DNA of 64,000 nt, from contig NZ_CP107836.1 in assembly GCF_036346615.1 (NCBI RefSeq), forward strand, positions 744,001-808,000, in the 5' to 3' direction. The notes below the pieces were generated by a model, which worked only from the letters and a program-made list of their open reading frames with translations, made no database searches and had not been told where the DNA came from. Each line of letters starts with the position of its first letter. Within the stretch, counting starts at the first letter, position 1. This document shows positions 8,229 to 16,580 of the stretch, in pieces. Source of the stretch: Streptomyces sp. NBC_00523 (GTDB lineage: Bacteria; Actinomycetota; Actinomycetes; Streptomycetales; Streptomycetaceae). A program made the translations under genes and the position numbers.

Positions 8229-8392
8229 GCATGCAGGATCGCACCCGGCACTGACAACGGCGGGCCCGCGCGGACCGTGGCGGGCCTCCGGCTTCACGCG
8301 ATGGCCACAACTCCATCACTTGCGGAGGATTGCCCCCCTCGCGTTCGGCGCCCTGGCTACGGTCTTCCCTCCACACAACCTTGGGGGGTCCC

Positions 8393-8935
8393 GTGTCGCA
8401 CAACCTGTCACCGCAGCCGCCGCCTTGGGGGCCGCCGCCGCAGCCGTCCCCGTTCGGCCCGCAGGGTCCCGGCGGGGCGCCCCGCTGGGCGAGGAAACGC
8501 ATCGTCATCCCGGCGGCGGCCGTTCTCTTCCTCATCGGCGTGGGCATGGGCGCCGCCGGGGGCGACTCCGGGGCGGACAGGACCGAGGCCGCGGCGAAGT
8601 CCTCGCCGGCGCCGACCGTCACCGCCACGGTGTCGGTCACGCCCGCGCCGGAGCCCGCCGTGACCGAGACGGTCACCGCGAGCCCCGAGCCGGTGCCGAC
8701 CGTCACGAGGACGAAGACCGTCAAGGTCACCGTCGCGCCCGAGGCGCCCGCCGGCACCTCGGACGACCCCGGTTCGGACGGTTCCGGTTCGAGTGGAGGG
8801 GGCTCGGGCGGCAGCTCGGCGTACTACGCGAACTGCACCGCCGTCCGCGCGGCCGGTGCGGCCCCGATCCACCGGGGCGACCCGGGGTACGGCCGTCATC
8901 TCGACCGCGACGGGGACGGCGTGGCCTGCGAGTAG
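8393..8935 (+). CDS. Membrane-anchored excalibur calcium-binding domain protein
   Basis: A 180-residue protein. A short proline-rich cytoplasmic N-terminus is followed by one transmembrane segment (IVIPAAAVLFLIGVGMGAAG, about residues 37-56), then a long Thr/Pro/Val low-complexity linker outside the cell, a Gly/Ser stretch, and a C-terminal excalibur domain of about 38 residues with NCTAVRAAGAAP and the closing calcium loop DRDGDGVACE. Two cysteines (in NCT and ACE) would form the conserved disulfide. The role is not known; these domains are common on actinomycete surface proteins. GTG at 8393 follows TTGGGGGG. Confidence 0.85.
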   Translation: MSHNLSPQPPPWGPPPQPSPFGPQGPGGAPRWARKRIVIPAAAVLFLIGVGMGAAGGDSGADRTEAAAKSSPAPTVTATVSVTPAPEPAVTETVTASPEPVPTVTRTKTVKVTVAPEAPAGTSDDPGSDGSGSSGGGSGGSSAYYANCTAVRAAGAAPIHRGDPGYGRHLDRDGDGVACE

Positions 8936-8944
8936 GTCGCTTCC

Positions 8945-8976
8945 GGCCTGTCCGGCGGCACTCCGCCGGACAGGCC
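8945..8976. terminator. Strong bidirectional terminator
   Basis: GGCCTGTCCGGCGG and CCGCCGGACAGGCC form a perfect 14-bp stem around the loop CACT. It lies between the converging excalibur gene and ABC permease gene. Confidence 0.85.
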
Positions 8977-8979
8977 CCG

Positions 8980-9897
8980 TCACCCCTTGCCGGACCCCAG
9001 CGTGAGTCCGGCGATGAAGTGCCGCTGGAGCAGCAGGAAGACGATGAGCGTCGGCAGCGCGACGATCACCGAACCGGCGGCGAGCAGGTTGTAGTCAGTG
9101 AAGAATTGTCCGCGCAGGTTGTTCAGCGCGGAGGTGATGGGCAGTTTGTCGCCGTCGGAGATGAAAACCAGCGCCCACAGGAAGTCGTTGTACATCCAGG
9201 TGAACTGGAGCGTGCCCAGCGCGGCGAGCGCCGGGCGGCACAGCGGCAGGGTGATCCGCCAGAACCGCGTCCACACCCCGGCCCCGTCCACCACCGCCGC
9301 CTCCAGGATCTCCGACGGGAGGGTGCGCATGAAGTTGGCCAGGACGAACACGCAGAAGCCGATCTGGAAGCCGATCTGCACCAGGACGACGGCCCAGTAG
9401 GAGTCGAACATCGTCATCGAGTCGGACATCCAGTACGGCAGCGGGATCCGGTTGAAGACGACGTACAGCGGGGTGACGATCACCTGCTGCGGGAGCAGGT
9501 TGCCGGCCGTGAAGAGCATCAGCAGGACCAGCCCGCCGCGCATCTTCAGCCGGGCGAGCGCGAAGGCCACGAACGAGGCGAGGAACAGGGTGATCAACAC
9601 GCCGGGCACCGCGATGATCAGGGTGTTGACGAAGTACTTCGTCATGCCGGAGTCGGTGAACGCCTGCCGGTAGTAGTCCAGCGAGAGGTGGCGCGGCAGC
9701 GAGAAGTAGCCGTACTCGGAGGTCTCGTCGTACGGCCGCAGCGAGGCGTAGACCGCGAGCAGCAGCGGGGCCAGGAAGGCCAGCGAGACCGCCATCAGGA
9801 AGGCGTGCACCCCGAGCCGGCCGGGGCGGAGCCTGCGGCGGGCCGCGACGGGCGCGGGGGCCGCCGGGCGTACGGGGTCGGCCTGCGTGGTGGTCAT
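8980..9897 (-). CDS. Carbohydrate ABC transporter permease (MalG type), alpha-galactoside locus
   Basis: A 305-residue inner-membrane protein with six predicted helices. The permease EAA loop is clear: EILEAAVVDGAGVWTRFWRITLPL (about residues 190-212 of the protein). It is the second permease of a CUT1 importer. Its ATG overlaps the stop of the upstream permease by 4 bp (ATGA), which implies translational coupling. No ATP-binding gene is in the operon; in Streptomyces the shared ATPase MsiK normally serves such importers. The substrate is inferred from the adjacent GH27 alpha-galactosidase. Confidence 0.9.
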   Translation of the reverse strand: MTTTQADPVRPAAPAPVAARRRLRPGRLGVHAFLMAVSLAFLAPLLLAVYASLRPYDETSEYGYFSLPRHLSLDYYRQAFTDSGMTKYFVNTLIIAVPGVLITLFLASFVAFALARLKMRGGLVLLMLFTAGNLLPQQVIVTPLYVVFNRIPLPYWMSDSMTMFDSYWAVVLVQIGFQIGFCVFVLANFMRTLPSEILEAAVVDGAGVWTRFWRITLPLCRPALAALGTLQFTWMYNDFLWALVFISDGDKLPITSALNNLRGQFFTDYNLLAAGSVIVALPTLIVFLLLQRHFIAGLTLGSGKG

Positions 9898-10808
9898 CGG
9901 TCTTTCTCCCCTCGGAGCTCCTGGACCAGGTACGTCACCACGAATCCGAGGGAGACGGTCAGCAGGACGACGGCGATCGCGGAGCCGAAGCCGATCCGGC
10001 TGGCCTCGCCGATGATGTTGTCGGTGACGAGCACGGAGAGCAGTTCGAGGCCGTTGCGGCCGTGGTTGACTGCGTACACGATGTCGAAGGCGCGCAGCGA
10101 CTCGATGACGGTGATGACGCCGACGATGACGTTGACCGGCCGCAGGGTGGGGAAGACGACGCGGAAGAAGGTCTGCGCCTCGCTCGCCCCGTCGATCGCC
10201 GCCGCCTCCTTGAGGGACTGGTCGACGGCCTTGAGTCCGGCGAGGTAGAGGATCATCACATAGCCGGTGTGCCGCCAGGCGGCGGCCAGCAGGATCATCC
10301 AGATGTTGAGGTCCGGATCGCCGAGCCAGTCCGTCGGGGTCTCCGTGTCGCCGATGACGGCGTTGAGCGCGCCCTGGTCCCGCGAGAACACGAGCTGGGC
10401 GATGAAGCCGACCACCGCGAGCGAGAGCACGACGGGCATGTACAGCGTGGACTGGTAGAAGCGGCTGAACCGGACGCCCCGGTCGATCAGCACGGCCAGG
10501 AGCAGCCCGAACGGGGTGGCGACGAGGCCGAGGAAGGCGAGCCAGAGCAGGTTGTGCCGGGCGGCGGGCCAGAACTGCGGGTAGTTCGTGAAGAGGTTCA
10601 CGTAATTGCGGGTCCCGACCCACTCGATGTCGCCGATCCCGTCCCAGCTGGTGAACGAGAGGACGACGGAGGCCAGGGTCGGGCCCCAGACGATGGCGAG
10701 GTCGAGCAGGACGGGCAGGCCGAGCAGCACACCCAGCACGACGAGGTCGCGGCGGGTGTACCGCCGCGTGCCCCGTCGTCCGGTGCGCCTCCCCGAGATG
10801 AACGGCAC
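9894..10808 (-). CDS. Carbohydrate ABC transporter permease (MalF type), alpha-galactoside locus
   Basis: A 304-residue permease with an arginine-rich cytoplasmic N-terminus and six helices. The EAA loop SLKEAAAIDGASEAQTFFRV precedes VFPTLRPVNVIVGVI. The GTG at 10808 follows GGGAG by 8 bases. It lies 16 bp after the binding-protein stop and overlaps the next permease by 4 bp, so the three genes form one operon. It should form the channel with the 8980-9897 product. Confidence 0.9.
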   Translation of the reverse strand: MPFISGRRTGRRGTRRYTRRDLVVLGVLLGLPVLLDLAIVWGPTLASVVLSFTSWDGIGDIEWVGTRNYVNLFTNYPQFWPAARHNLLWLAFLGLVATPFGLLLAVLIDRGVRFSRFYQSTLYMPVVLSLAVVGFIAQLVFSRDQGALNAVIGDTETPTDWLGDPDLNIWMILLAAAWRHTGYVMILYLAGLKAVDQSLKEAAAIDGASEAQTFFRVVFPTLRPVNVIVGVITVIESLRAFDIVYAVNHGRNGLELLSVLVTDNIIGEASRIGFGSAIAVVLLTVSLGFVVTYLVQELRGEKDR

Positions 10809-10824
10809 GGTGCGTACTCCCGGT

Positions 10825-12168
10825 TCAGTCCGAGGCGAAGATGGTCTTCTTCTGCCGTTCGATGTCGTTGACCAGGCCGTCCACGTCATTGGGGCTGCTG
10901 ATGAACTTCTGGATCGCGGGGATCATGACCGTGGACGCGAAGTCCGGACGGGTGTCCCGGTCGAGGAACTGCGAGATCTGCTTGGCGCCCGAGACGAGTT
11001 CGACGGCCTTCTTCTGGATCGCGGAGTACCCGGAGGTGTCCGCCTCCTCGCTGACCGCGATGTTGTTGGGGTCGCTCTTGAGGTAGATGTCCTCGGCCTT
11101 GCCGGTGGCGAGCCACCTCACCAGGTCCTTGGCGCTCTCCAGCGTCTTCTTGTTCTTCAGGTTCTTGGACTTCTTGGCCAGCAGGAACCCGTCGATGGGC
11201 GCCTCCACGGCGTCCTGGCCGTGCTCGGGGCTGATCTCGGGGAACGGGAAGAAGTCCAGGTCGCCCTGCTCGTCCTTGGGGAACTGCGCGCCGGGGTGCG
11301 GCAGGCCGAGGACGGTCATGCCCGCCTCGCGCTTCTGGAGGCTTGTGGCGGCCTCCTGCCAGGTACGGCCGTTGGCGCCGGGCTGGCAGTACGGAAGCAG
11401 GCGCCGCCAGGTGTCGAAGACGTCCCGGACGCGTTTGTCCGTCCAGGCTTCCTCACCGGCCATGAGGCTCTTGTGGAATTCATATCCGTTGGTGCGCATG
11501 TTGATGTAGTCGAAGGTGCCCATGGCGGGCCAGCCGTCCTTGTCGCAGAACGCGATGGGGTCCAGCTTGTCCTTCTTCATCTGCTTGGCGAGCGCCACGT
11601 ACTCGTCAAGGGTTTTGGGCACCTGATAGCCGCGCTCGGTGAACAGGCTCTTCCGGTGGAAGACGGCCCACGGATAGTAGTAGTACGGCGTGAGGTACTG
11701 CTTGCCGTCCTCGCCGCTGGACTGGTCCTTCAGGGCGTCGGAGAATCCCGCGTAGTGCTGCCAGTTGTCGCTGATGTCGTACAGCAGGCCCTTCTTCGCG
11801 AAGAACTGCATGCGGTACCCGGCGAACCACATGAAGACGTCGTCGGGCTTTCCCTGGAGATAGCGGTTGATGTTCTCCTGGAAGGTGTTGTGGTCGACGG
11901 TGTTGACCTTCACCTTCCGCCCGTCCGACTGCGCGGCGTACGCCTTGAACGCGTCGGCGAACGCCTTCTTGGGAACGGGGTCGGACGCATTCGATCCCAG
12001 GGTGACGGTCTTGCCGTCCCCGCCGGGTCCGCCGCCGCACGCGGTGAGCAGGGCGGGAAGCGTGACCGCGCCGGCACCGAGGGCCGCGCCGCGCAGCAGA
12101 CTCCGCCGGGACATCCGGTGTCCCGCGACGCTGCCGGGCAGATCCGATCTGTTGTACGAGTGTGCCAT
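10825..12168 (-). CDS. Sugar ABC transporter substrate-binding lipoprotein, alpha-galactoside locus
   Basis: A 447-residue extracellular solute-binding protein of family 1. The signal region has a twin-arginine stretch, MSRRSLLRG (from residue 19), and a lipobox LLTAC with the lipidated Cys at residue 44. The mature protein shows the usual two-lobe pattern, with LYDISDNW, YYYYPWAVFHRK and KREAGMTVLG. GGAGGACGGGGTC before the ATG is a strong ribosome site. First gene of the importer operon and divergent from the GH27 enzyme, so the two are likely co-induced by galactosides. The exact sugar is not readable from the sequence. Confidence 0.9.
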   Translation of the reverse strand: MAHSYNRSDLPGSVAGHRMSRRSLLRGAALGAGAVTLPALLTACGGGPGGDGKTVTLGSNASDPVPKKAFADAFKAYAAQSDGRKVKVNTVDHNTFQENINRYLQGKPDDVFMWFAGYRMQFFAKKGLLYDISDNWQHYAGFSDALKDQSSGEDGKQYLTPYYYYPWAVFHRKSLFTERGYQVPKTLDEYVALAKQMKKDKLDPIAFCDKDGWPAMGTFDYINMRTNGYEFHKSLMAGEEAWTDKRVRDVFDTWRRLLPYCQPGANGRTWQEAATSLQKREAGMTVLGLPHPGAQFPKDEQGDLDFFPFPEISPEHGQDAVEAPIDGFLLAKKSKNLKNKKTLESAKDLVRWLATGKAEDIYLKSDPNNIAVSEEADTSGYSAIQKKAVELVSGAKQISQFLDRDTRPDFASTVMIPAIQKFISSPNDVDGLVNDIERQKKTIFASD

Positions 12169-12377
12169 GACCCCGTCCTCCGGAAGGCAACCGAACACAA
12201 CCGAACGTGCGCTTGGATCTCACCCCCAACATGGGGCGCAGTCAAGGGTTTTGACGAGATGCGGCCGACCGGACGCCCGCCCTCTTCCAACAGACTTCAA
12301 CACGCTCTAACGTATTCGCTCGTCTTGGCGTGCACATGGCGCCGCCTGATCCGGCATGAGTACGGAGGAACGTAACG

Positions 12378-14414
12378 ATGCGTCATCTTCCAAGCCGTCC
12401 CACCCCAGCGAACCGCCACAGAGTCCTCGGAGCCCTGGTCGCGGGCCTCCTGTGCACGGCGGGGGCCGTGGTCCCCGCCGCCGCGCACTCCCCCGCACCG
12501 GCACCGGCCGCCGGAACCCGGGCCGCGAACGGACTGGCCCTCACCCCGCCCATGGGCTTCAACAACTGGAACTCCACGCATTGCCGCGCCGAGTTCAATG
12601 AGGACATGGTCAAGGGAATCGCCGACATCTTCGTGGAGAAGGGGTTGAAGGACGCCGGGTACGAGTACGTCAATCTGGACGACTGCTGGGCGGTTCCGGA
12701 ACGCGATGCCGAAGGAAAGCTGGTGGCCGATCCGGTGCGCTTTCCGCACGGTATCGAGGCGGTCGCGGACTATGTGCACGCGAAGGGCCTCAAGCTGGGG
12801 ATCTACACCAGCGCCGGTACCAGGACCTGCGACAGCGTGGGCCTTCCGGGAGCGCTCGGCCATGAATTCAGCGACGCGCGGCAGTTCGCCGACTGGGGCG
12901 TCGACTACCTCAAGTACGACAACTGCAACAACCAGGGCGTGGACGCGAAGGAACGCTATACGACGATGCGCGACGCGCTCGTCGCGACCGGCCGTCCCAT
13001 CGTCTACAGCATTTGCGAATGGGGCCAGAACAAGCCCTGGGAATGGGCGGCCGAGCTGGGCCATCTCTGGCGCACCACGGGCGACATCAACGACAGCTGG
13101 GGCAGCATGCTGTCGATCATGAAGCAGAACCTCCCGCTCGCCGCCGCGGCCGGTCCGGGCCACTGGAACGACCCCGACATGCTGGAGGTCGGCAACGGCG
13201 GGATGACCGACACCGAGTACCGCACCCACTTCTCGATGTGGTCGGTGATGGCGGCGCCGCTGCTCATCGGCTCCGACCTTCGCACCGCCTCCCAGGAGAC
13301 GTTCGACATCCTCTCCAACGAGGAGGTCATCGCCGTCGACCAGGACCCGCTGGGCCGGCAGGGCGAGGTGCTCTCCTCCGAGGGCGGCCGCTGGGTCGTC
13401 GCCAAGGAGATGGCGGACGGCTCCCGGGCCGTGGCCCTGTTCAACGAGACCGGCAGCGCACAGCGGATCGCCACCACGGCCGCCGCGGTCGGCCTGGAGC
13501 GCGCCTCCGGGTACACCGTGCGCGACCTGTGGGACCACACCACCCGCAACACCGCGGGCGGCCTCTCGGCGACCGTGCCCGCGCACGGCACCGTCCTGCT
13601 GCGCGTCGCCGCCGACCCCCGCTGGGCCGCGCACCCGCCGGCCGTCGAACTCGCCCTGGACGGCAGCCCGCTGGTCGAGGCGGGCCGCACCGCCACGCTG
13701 ACGACCGAGGTCACCGACCTGGGCCGCACCCCCGCGCTCACGGTCTCCGCCGCGCTCACCGGCCCCGCCGGCTGGCAGGTGGAAGCCGCGTCGCCGACCC
13801 GCACCCCCGCACTGCCCACCGGCCGCGCACTGGCCACCCGGTGGCGGGTGACGGCCCCCGCCGTGACGGCACCCGGCGGCTACGACCTGACGCTCACCGC
13901 CCAGTACCGCTCCCCCACCGGTGAGCGGGTCCGGTCCGCCGTGCCGTTCCGGGCCCATGTGGTGGTGCCGCCCCCGGCCGGCGGCGGCTACCTCAGCGAC
14001 CTGCCGCAGCTCAGCGCCTCCAACGGCTACGGCCCCGTCGAGACGGACACCAGCAACGGCGAGAGCGCCGCGGGCGACGGCCACCCGCTGACCATCGGCG
14101 GCCAGGTGTACGCCAAGGGGCTCGGCACCCACGCGGCGAGCAGCGTCGAGTACTACGCGGGCGGCGCGTGCACCGCCGTGACGGCGCAGGTGGGCGTGGA
14201 CGACGAGAAGGGCGCCAAGGGCACCGTGACCTTCGAGATCTGGGCGGACGGCGAGAAGGCCGCCTCGACCGGAGTCCTGACCAACGCGATGGCCCCGCAG
14301 CCCCTTTCGGCGGACGTGACCGGGGCTCAGGTCGTCCGGCTGGTGGTCACGGACGGCGGCGACGGCGTCGACTCGGACCACGCGGACTGGGGGGACCTGC
14401 GGATCACCTGCTGA
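12378..14414 (+). CDS. Secreted GH27 alpha-galactosidase with NEW3 and NPCBM modules
   Basis: A 678-residue secreted enzyme. Signal peptide about residues 1-36 (cleavage near AAA/H). The GH27 barrel begins TPPMGFNNWNS at about residue 56 and has the catalytic nucleophile in LKYDNCN (Asp181) and the acid/base in the GDINDSW segment (Asp236), with WNDPDMLEVG after it. A beta-sandwich follows to about residue 415, then a NEW3-type domain (about 420-530) and a C-terminal NPCBM galactose-binding-like module (about 535-678) with YAKGLGTHA. GGAGG precedes the ATG. It releases terminal alpha-galactose, for import by the divergent ABC system. Its end overlaps the ROK gene by 11 bp. Confidence 0.95.
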   Translation: MRHLPSRPTPANRHRVLGALVAGLLCTAGAVVPAAAHSPAPAPAAGTRAANGLALTPPMGFNNWNSTHCRAEFNEDMVKGIADIFVEKGLKDAGYEYVNLDDCWAVPERDAEGKLVADPVRFPHGIEAVADYVHAKGLKLGIYTSAGTRTCDSVGLPGALGHEFSDARQFADWGVDYLKYDNCNNQGVDAKERYTTMRDALVATGRPIVYSICEWGQNKPWEWAAELGHLWRTTGDINDSWGSMLSIMKQNLPLAAAAGPGHWNDPDMLEVGNGGMTDTEYRTHFSMWSVMAAPLLIGSDLRTASQETFDILSNEEVIAVDQDPLGRQGEVLSSEGGRWVVAKEMADGSRAVALFNETGSAQRIATTAAAVGLERASGYTVRDLWDHTTRNTAGGLSATVPAHGTVLLRVAADPRWAAHPPAVELALDGSPLVEAGRTATLTTEVTDLGRTPALTVSAALTGPAGWQVEAASPTRTPALPTGRALATRWRVTAPAVTAPGGYDLTLTAQYRSPTGERVRSAVPFRAHVVVPPPAGGGYLSDLPQLSASNGYGPVETDTSNGESAAGDGHPLTIGGQVYAKGLGTHAASSVEYYAGGACTAVTAQVGVDDEKGAKGTVTFEIWADGEKAASTGVLTNAMAPQPLSADVTGAQVVRLVVTDGGDGVDSDHADWGDLRITC

Positions 14415-15360
14415 GCGGGTCGGCGAGCGGCCGGGCGGCGGCCAGCGCGGCCGCCGCCGCACCGACCAGGCCCGCGTCGTTGCCCATGACCGCGGGCACC
14501 ACCGTCAGGTGCTGGACGAAGGAGAGCGTGGCGTACCGGCGCAGGGCCGTGCGCAGCGGGGCGAACAGCAGCTCGCCCGCGCCGGCCACCCCGCCGCCGA
14601 TCACCGCGATGTCGATCTCGACCAGGGTCGCCGTCGCGGCGATCCCCGCCGCCAGGGCCTGCGCGGCGCGTTCGAAGGAGGCCACGGCGACCGGGTCACC
14701 GGCCCGCGCGGCGGCCGCGACGGCGACCGCGGTCGCGTCGCCGTCCGGGCCGGGCCGCCAGCCCGCGTCCAGCGCGCGGCGCGCGATGTTGGGGCCGCTC
14801 GCGATGCGCTCGACGCAGCCGCGCGCCCCGCACGGGCAGAGGTCGCCGTCGAGGTCCACGCTGATGTGCCCGATGTGGCCGGCGTTCCCGCTGGGGCCGG
14901 GGTGCAGGGCGCCGCCGAGGACGAGCCCGCCGCCGACGCCGGTCGAGACGACCATGCACAGCGCGTTGTCGTGGCCGCGCGCCGCGCCGAGCCAGTGTTC
15001 CGCCGCCGTGATCGCGACGCCGTCGCCGACCAGCGTGACCGGAAGGCCGCCGGTGGCGTCGGCGACCCGCTCGACCAGGGGGAAGCCCCGCCAGCCGGGC
15101 ACGTTGACCGGGCTGACCGTTCCCCCGGCGGCGTCCACCGGGCCCGCGCTGCCGATGCCGACGGCCGTCGCGTCGCCCCAGTACGGGGAGGCGGCCAGAT
15201 CGGCCAGGACGCCGCCGACCGCCGCCATGACGCGTTCGCCGCTCTCCCGCGCGGGCGTCGGCCGCTGGGCGCGCACCAGGAGCCCGCCGTCCCGGTCCAC
15301 CAACGCGCCGGCGATCTTGGTGCCCCCGATGTCCAGGGCGGCGACGAGGTGGGTCTGCAT
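14404..15360 (-). CDS. ROK-family sugar kinase
   Basis: A 318-residue kinase without an N-terminal DNA-binding domain, so an enzyme and not a ROK repressor. The phosphate-binding motif ALDIGGTKIAGAL opens the protein; the catalytic Asp lies in VGDGVAITAAEHW and the ROK zinc motif CPCGARGCVE follows GNAGHIGHIS. It should phosphorylate glucose or a related hexose; the substrate is inferred from its place between the GH27 gene and a LacI gene. It is divergent from the LacI gene, across a perfect palindromic operator. Confidence 0.9.
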   Translation of the reverse strand: MQTHLVAALDIGGTKIAGALVDRDGGLLVRAQRPTPARESGERVMAAVGGVLADLAASPYWGDATAVGIGSAGPVDAAGGTVSPVNVPGWRGFPLVERVADATGGLPVTLVGDGVAITAAEHWLGAARGHDNALCMVVSTGVGGGLVLGGALHPGPSGNAGHIGHISVDLDGDLCPCGARGCVERIASGPNIARRALDAGWRPGPDGDATAVAVAAAARAGDPVAVASFERAAQALAAGIAATATLVEIDIAVIGGGVAGAGELLFAPLRTALRRYATLSFVQHLTVVPAVMGNDAGLVGAAAAALAAARPLADPLSR

Positions 15361-15429
15361 CGGTGTGGCTCCGGGTGGTGTGGGCGGGACCTGCGGCTCA
15401 GGTGCACAGTCTGCCCAGTCTCCATTCCC

Positions 15430-15456
15430 TTGACAACGTTGTCCAGGGCCTATGCT
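15430..15456 (+). promoter_or_regulatory. LacI-type operator over a promoter, upstream of LacI
   Basis: GACAACGTTGTC (15432-15443) is a perfect 12-bp palindrome with the central CG of LacI-family operators. It overlaps a TTGACA -35 box (15430-15435); TATGCT at 15451-15456 could be the -10, with a short 15-bp spacer. It sits between divergent ROK and LacI starts and probably serves autoregulation. Confidence 0.75.
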
Positions 15457-15537
15457 CGACGCCACACCCTCCGGGAGCCCCCACGGCCGCCGCCGTGGCC
15501 CGCCGGGACCGCCCGACCGACGACAGGACAGCGCACC

Positions 15538-16569
15538 GTGGCCGAGACCGCCCGTCATCCCGAGCCCCGTTACGGCAACCGGCCGACCATGAAGGACGTG
15601 GCCGCCCGGGCCGGGGTGGGCCTGAAGACGGTCTCGCGCGTGGTCAACAGCGAGCCGGGGGTCACCCCGGACACGGAGCGCCGTGTGCAGGAGGCCATCG
15701 AGGCGCTAGGCTTCCGCCGCAACGACAGCGCGCGGGTGCTGCGCAAGGGCAGGACCGCCTCCATCGGCCTGGTCCTGGAGGATCTGGCCGACCCCTTCTA
15801 CGGGCCGCTGAGCCGCGCGGTCGAGGAGGTGGCCCGGGCGCACGGCGCCCTGCTCATCAACGGTTCCAGCGCCGAGGACCCGGAGCGCGAGCAGGAGCTG
15901 GTCCTCGCCCTGTGCGCGCGCCGGGTCGACGGACTGATCGTGATCCCGGCCGCCGACGACCACCGCTATCTGGAGCCGGAGATCAAGGCGGGCGTCGCGA
16001 CCGTCTTCGTGGACCGCCCGGCCGGGCAGATCCAGGCGGACATGGTCCTCTCGGACAGCTTCGGCGGGGCCCGCGAGGGCGTCGCCCATCTGATCGCGCA
16101 CGGCCACCGCCGTATCGGCTTCATCGGCGACCAGCCGCGCATCCACACCGCGACCGAGCGCCTGCGCGGCTACCACGCGGCGATGGCGGAGGCCGGGATA
16201 ACCGTCGAGGACTCTTGGGTCTCGCTGGGCTCCACGGACCCCGACCGCGTGCGCGCCGCCGCCGAGGCGATGCTCACGGGTCCGGAGCCGGTGACGGCGC
16301 TCTTCTCCGGCAACAACCGGGTGACGGTGACGGCGGTGCGCGTCCTGGCGGACCGGGAGCGGCCGGTCGCCCTGGTCGGCTTCGACGACATCGAACTGGC
16401 GGACCTGCTCGGGATCACCGTCATCTCCCAGGACGCGGCGACGGTGGGCCGCACCGCCGCCGAGCACCTCTTCCGGCGCCTGGACGGGTCCGGTCACCCC
16501 CCGGCGCGCGTGGAGCTCCCGACCCGGCTGATCGCCCGCGGCTCGGGGGAGATCCCCCCGGCCGCCTGA
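15538..16569 (+). CDS. LacI-family repressor of the alpha-galactoside locus
   Basis: A 343-residue regulator. The HTH is MKDVAARAGVGLKTVSRVVN (from about residue 18), with hinge RVLRKGRTASIGLV, then a periplasmic-binding-protein-like effector domain (GLVLEDLADPFYGPL, VGFDDIELADLLG). The GTG at 15538 with AGGACAG upstream gives 17 extra residues before the HTH; an ATG at 15589 starts exactly at the HTH and is the alternative. Recognition helix reads TVSRVV, unlike the three other LacI proteins in the window. I infer control of the ROK gene and perhaps the GH27/ABC genes. Confidence 0.9.
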   Translation: MAETARHPEPRYGNRPTMKDVAARAGVGLKTVSRVVNSEPGVTPDTERRVQEAIEALGFRRNDSARVLRKGRTASIGLVLEDLADPFYGPLSRAVEEVARAHGALLINGSSAEDPEREQELVLALCARRVDGLIVIPAADDHRYLEPEIKAGVATVFVDRPAGQIQADMVLSDSFGGAREGVAHLIAHGHRRIGFIGDQPRIHTATERLRGYHAAMAEAGITVEDSWVSLGSTDPDRVRAAAEAMLTGPEPVTALFSGNNRVTVTAVRVLADRERPVALVGFDDIELADLLGITVISQDAATVGRTAAEHLFRRLDGSGHPPARVELPTRLIARGSGEIPPAA

Positions 16570-16580
16570 GCGAACGCCCC

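Noticed and set aside
12188..12206. Short direct repeat CAACCGAACA/CAACCGAACG before the binding-protein gene
   Set aside because: Only two copies, no symmetry, and no match elsewhere in the window; too weak to call an operator.
12297..14462. Long minus-strand frame opposite the GH27 gene
   Set aside because: The sense frame has a complete GH27/NPCBM protein. The antisense product is low complexity, with no ribosome site or motif.
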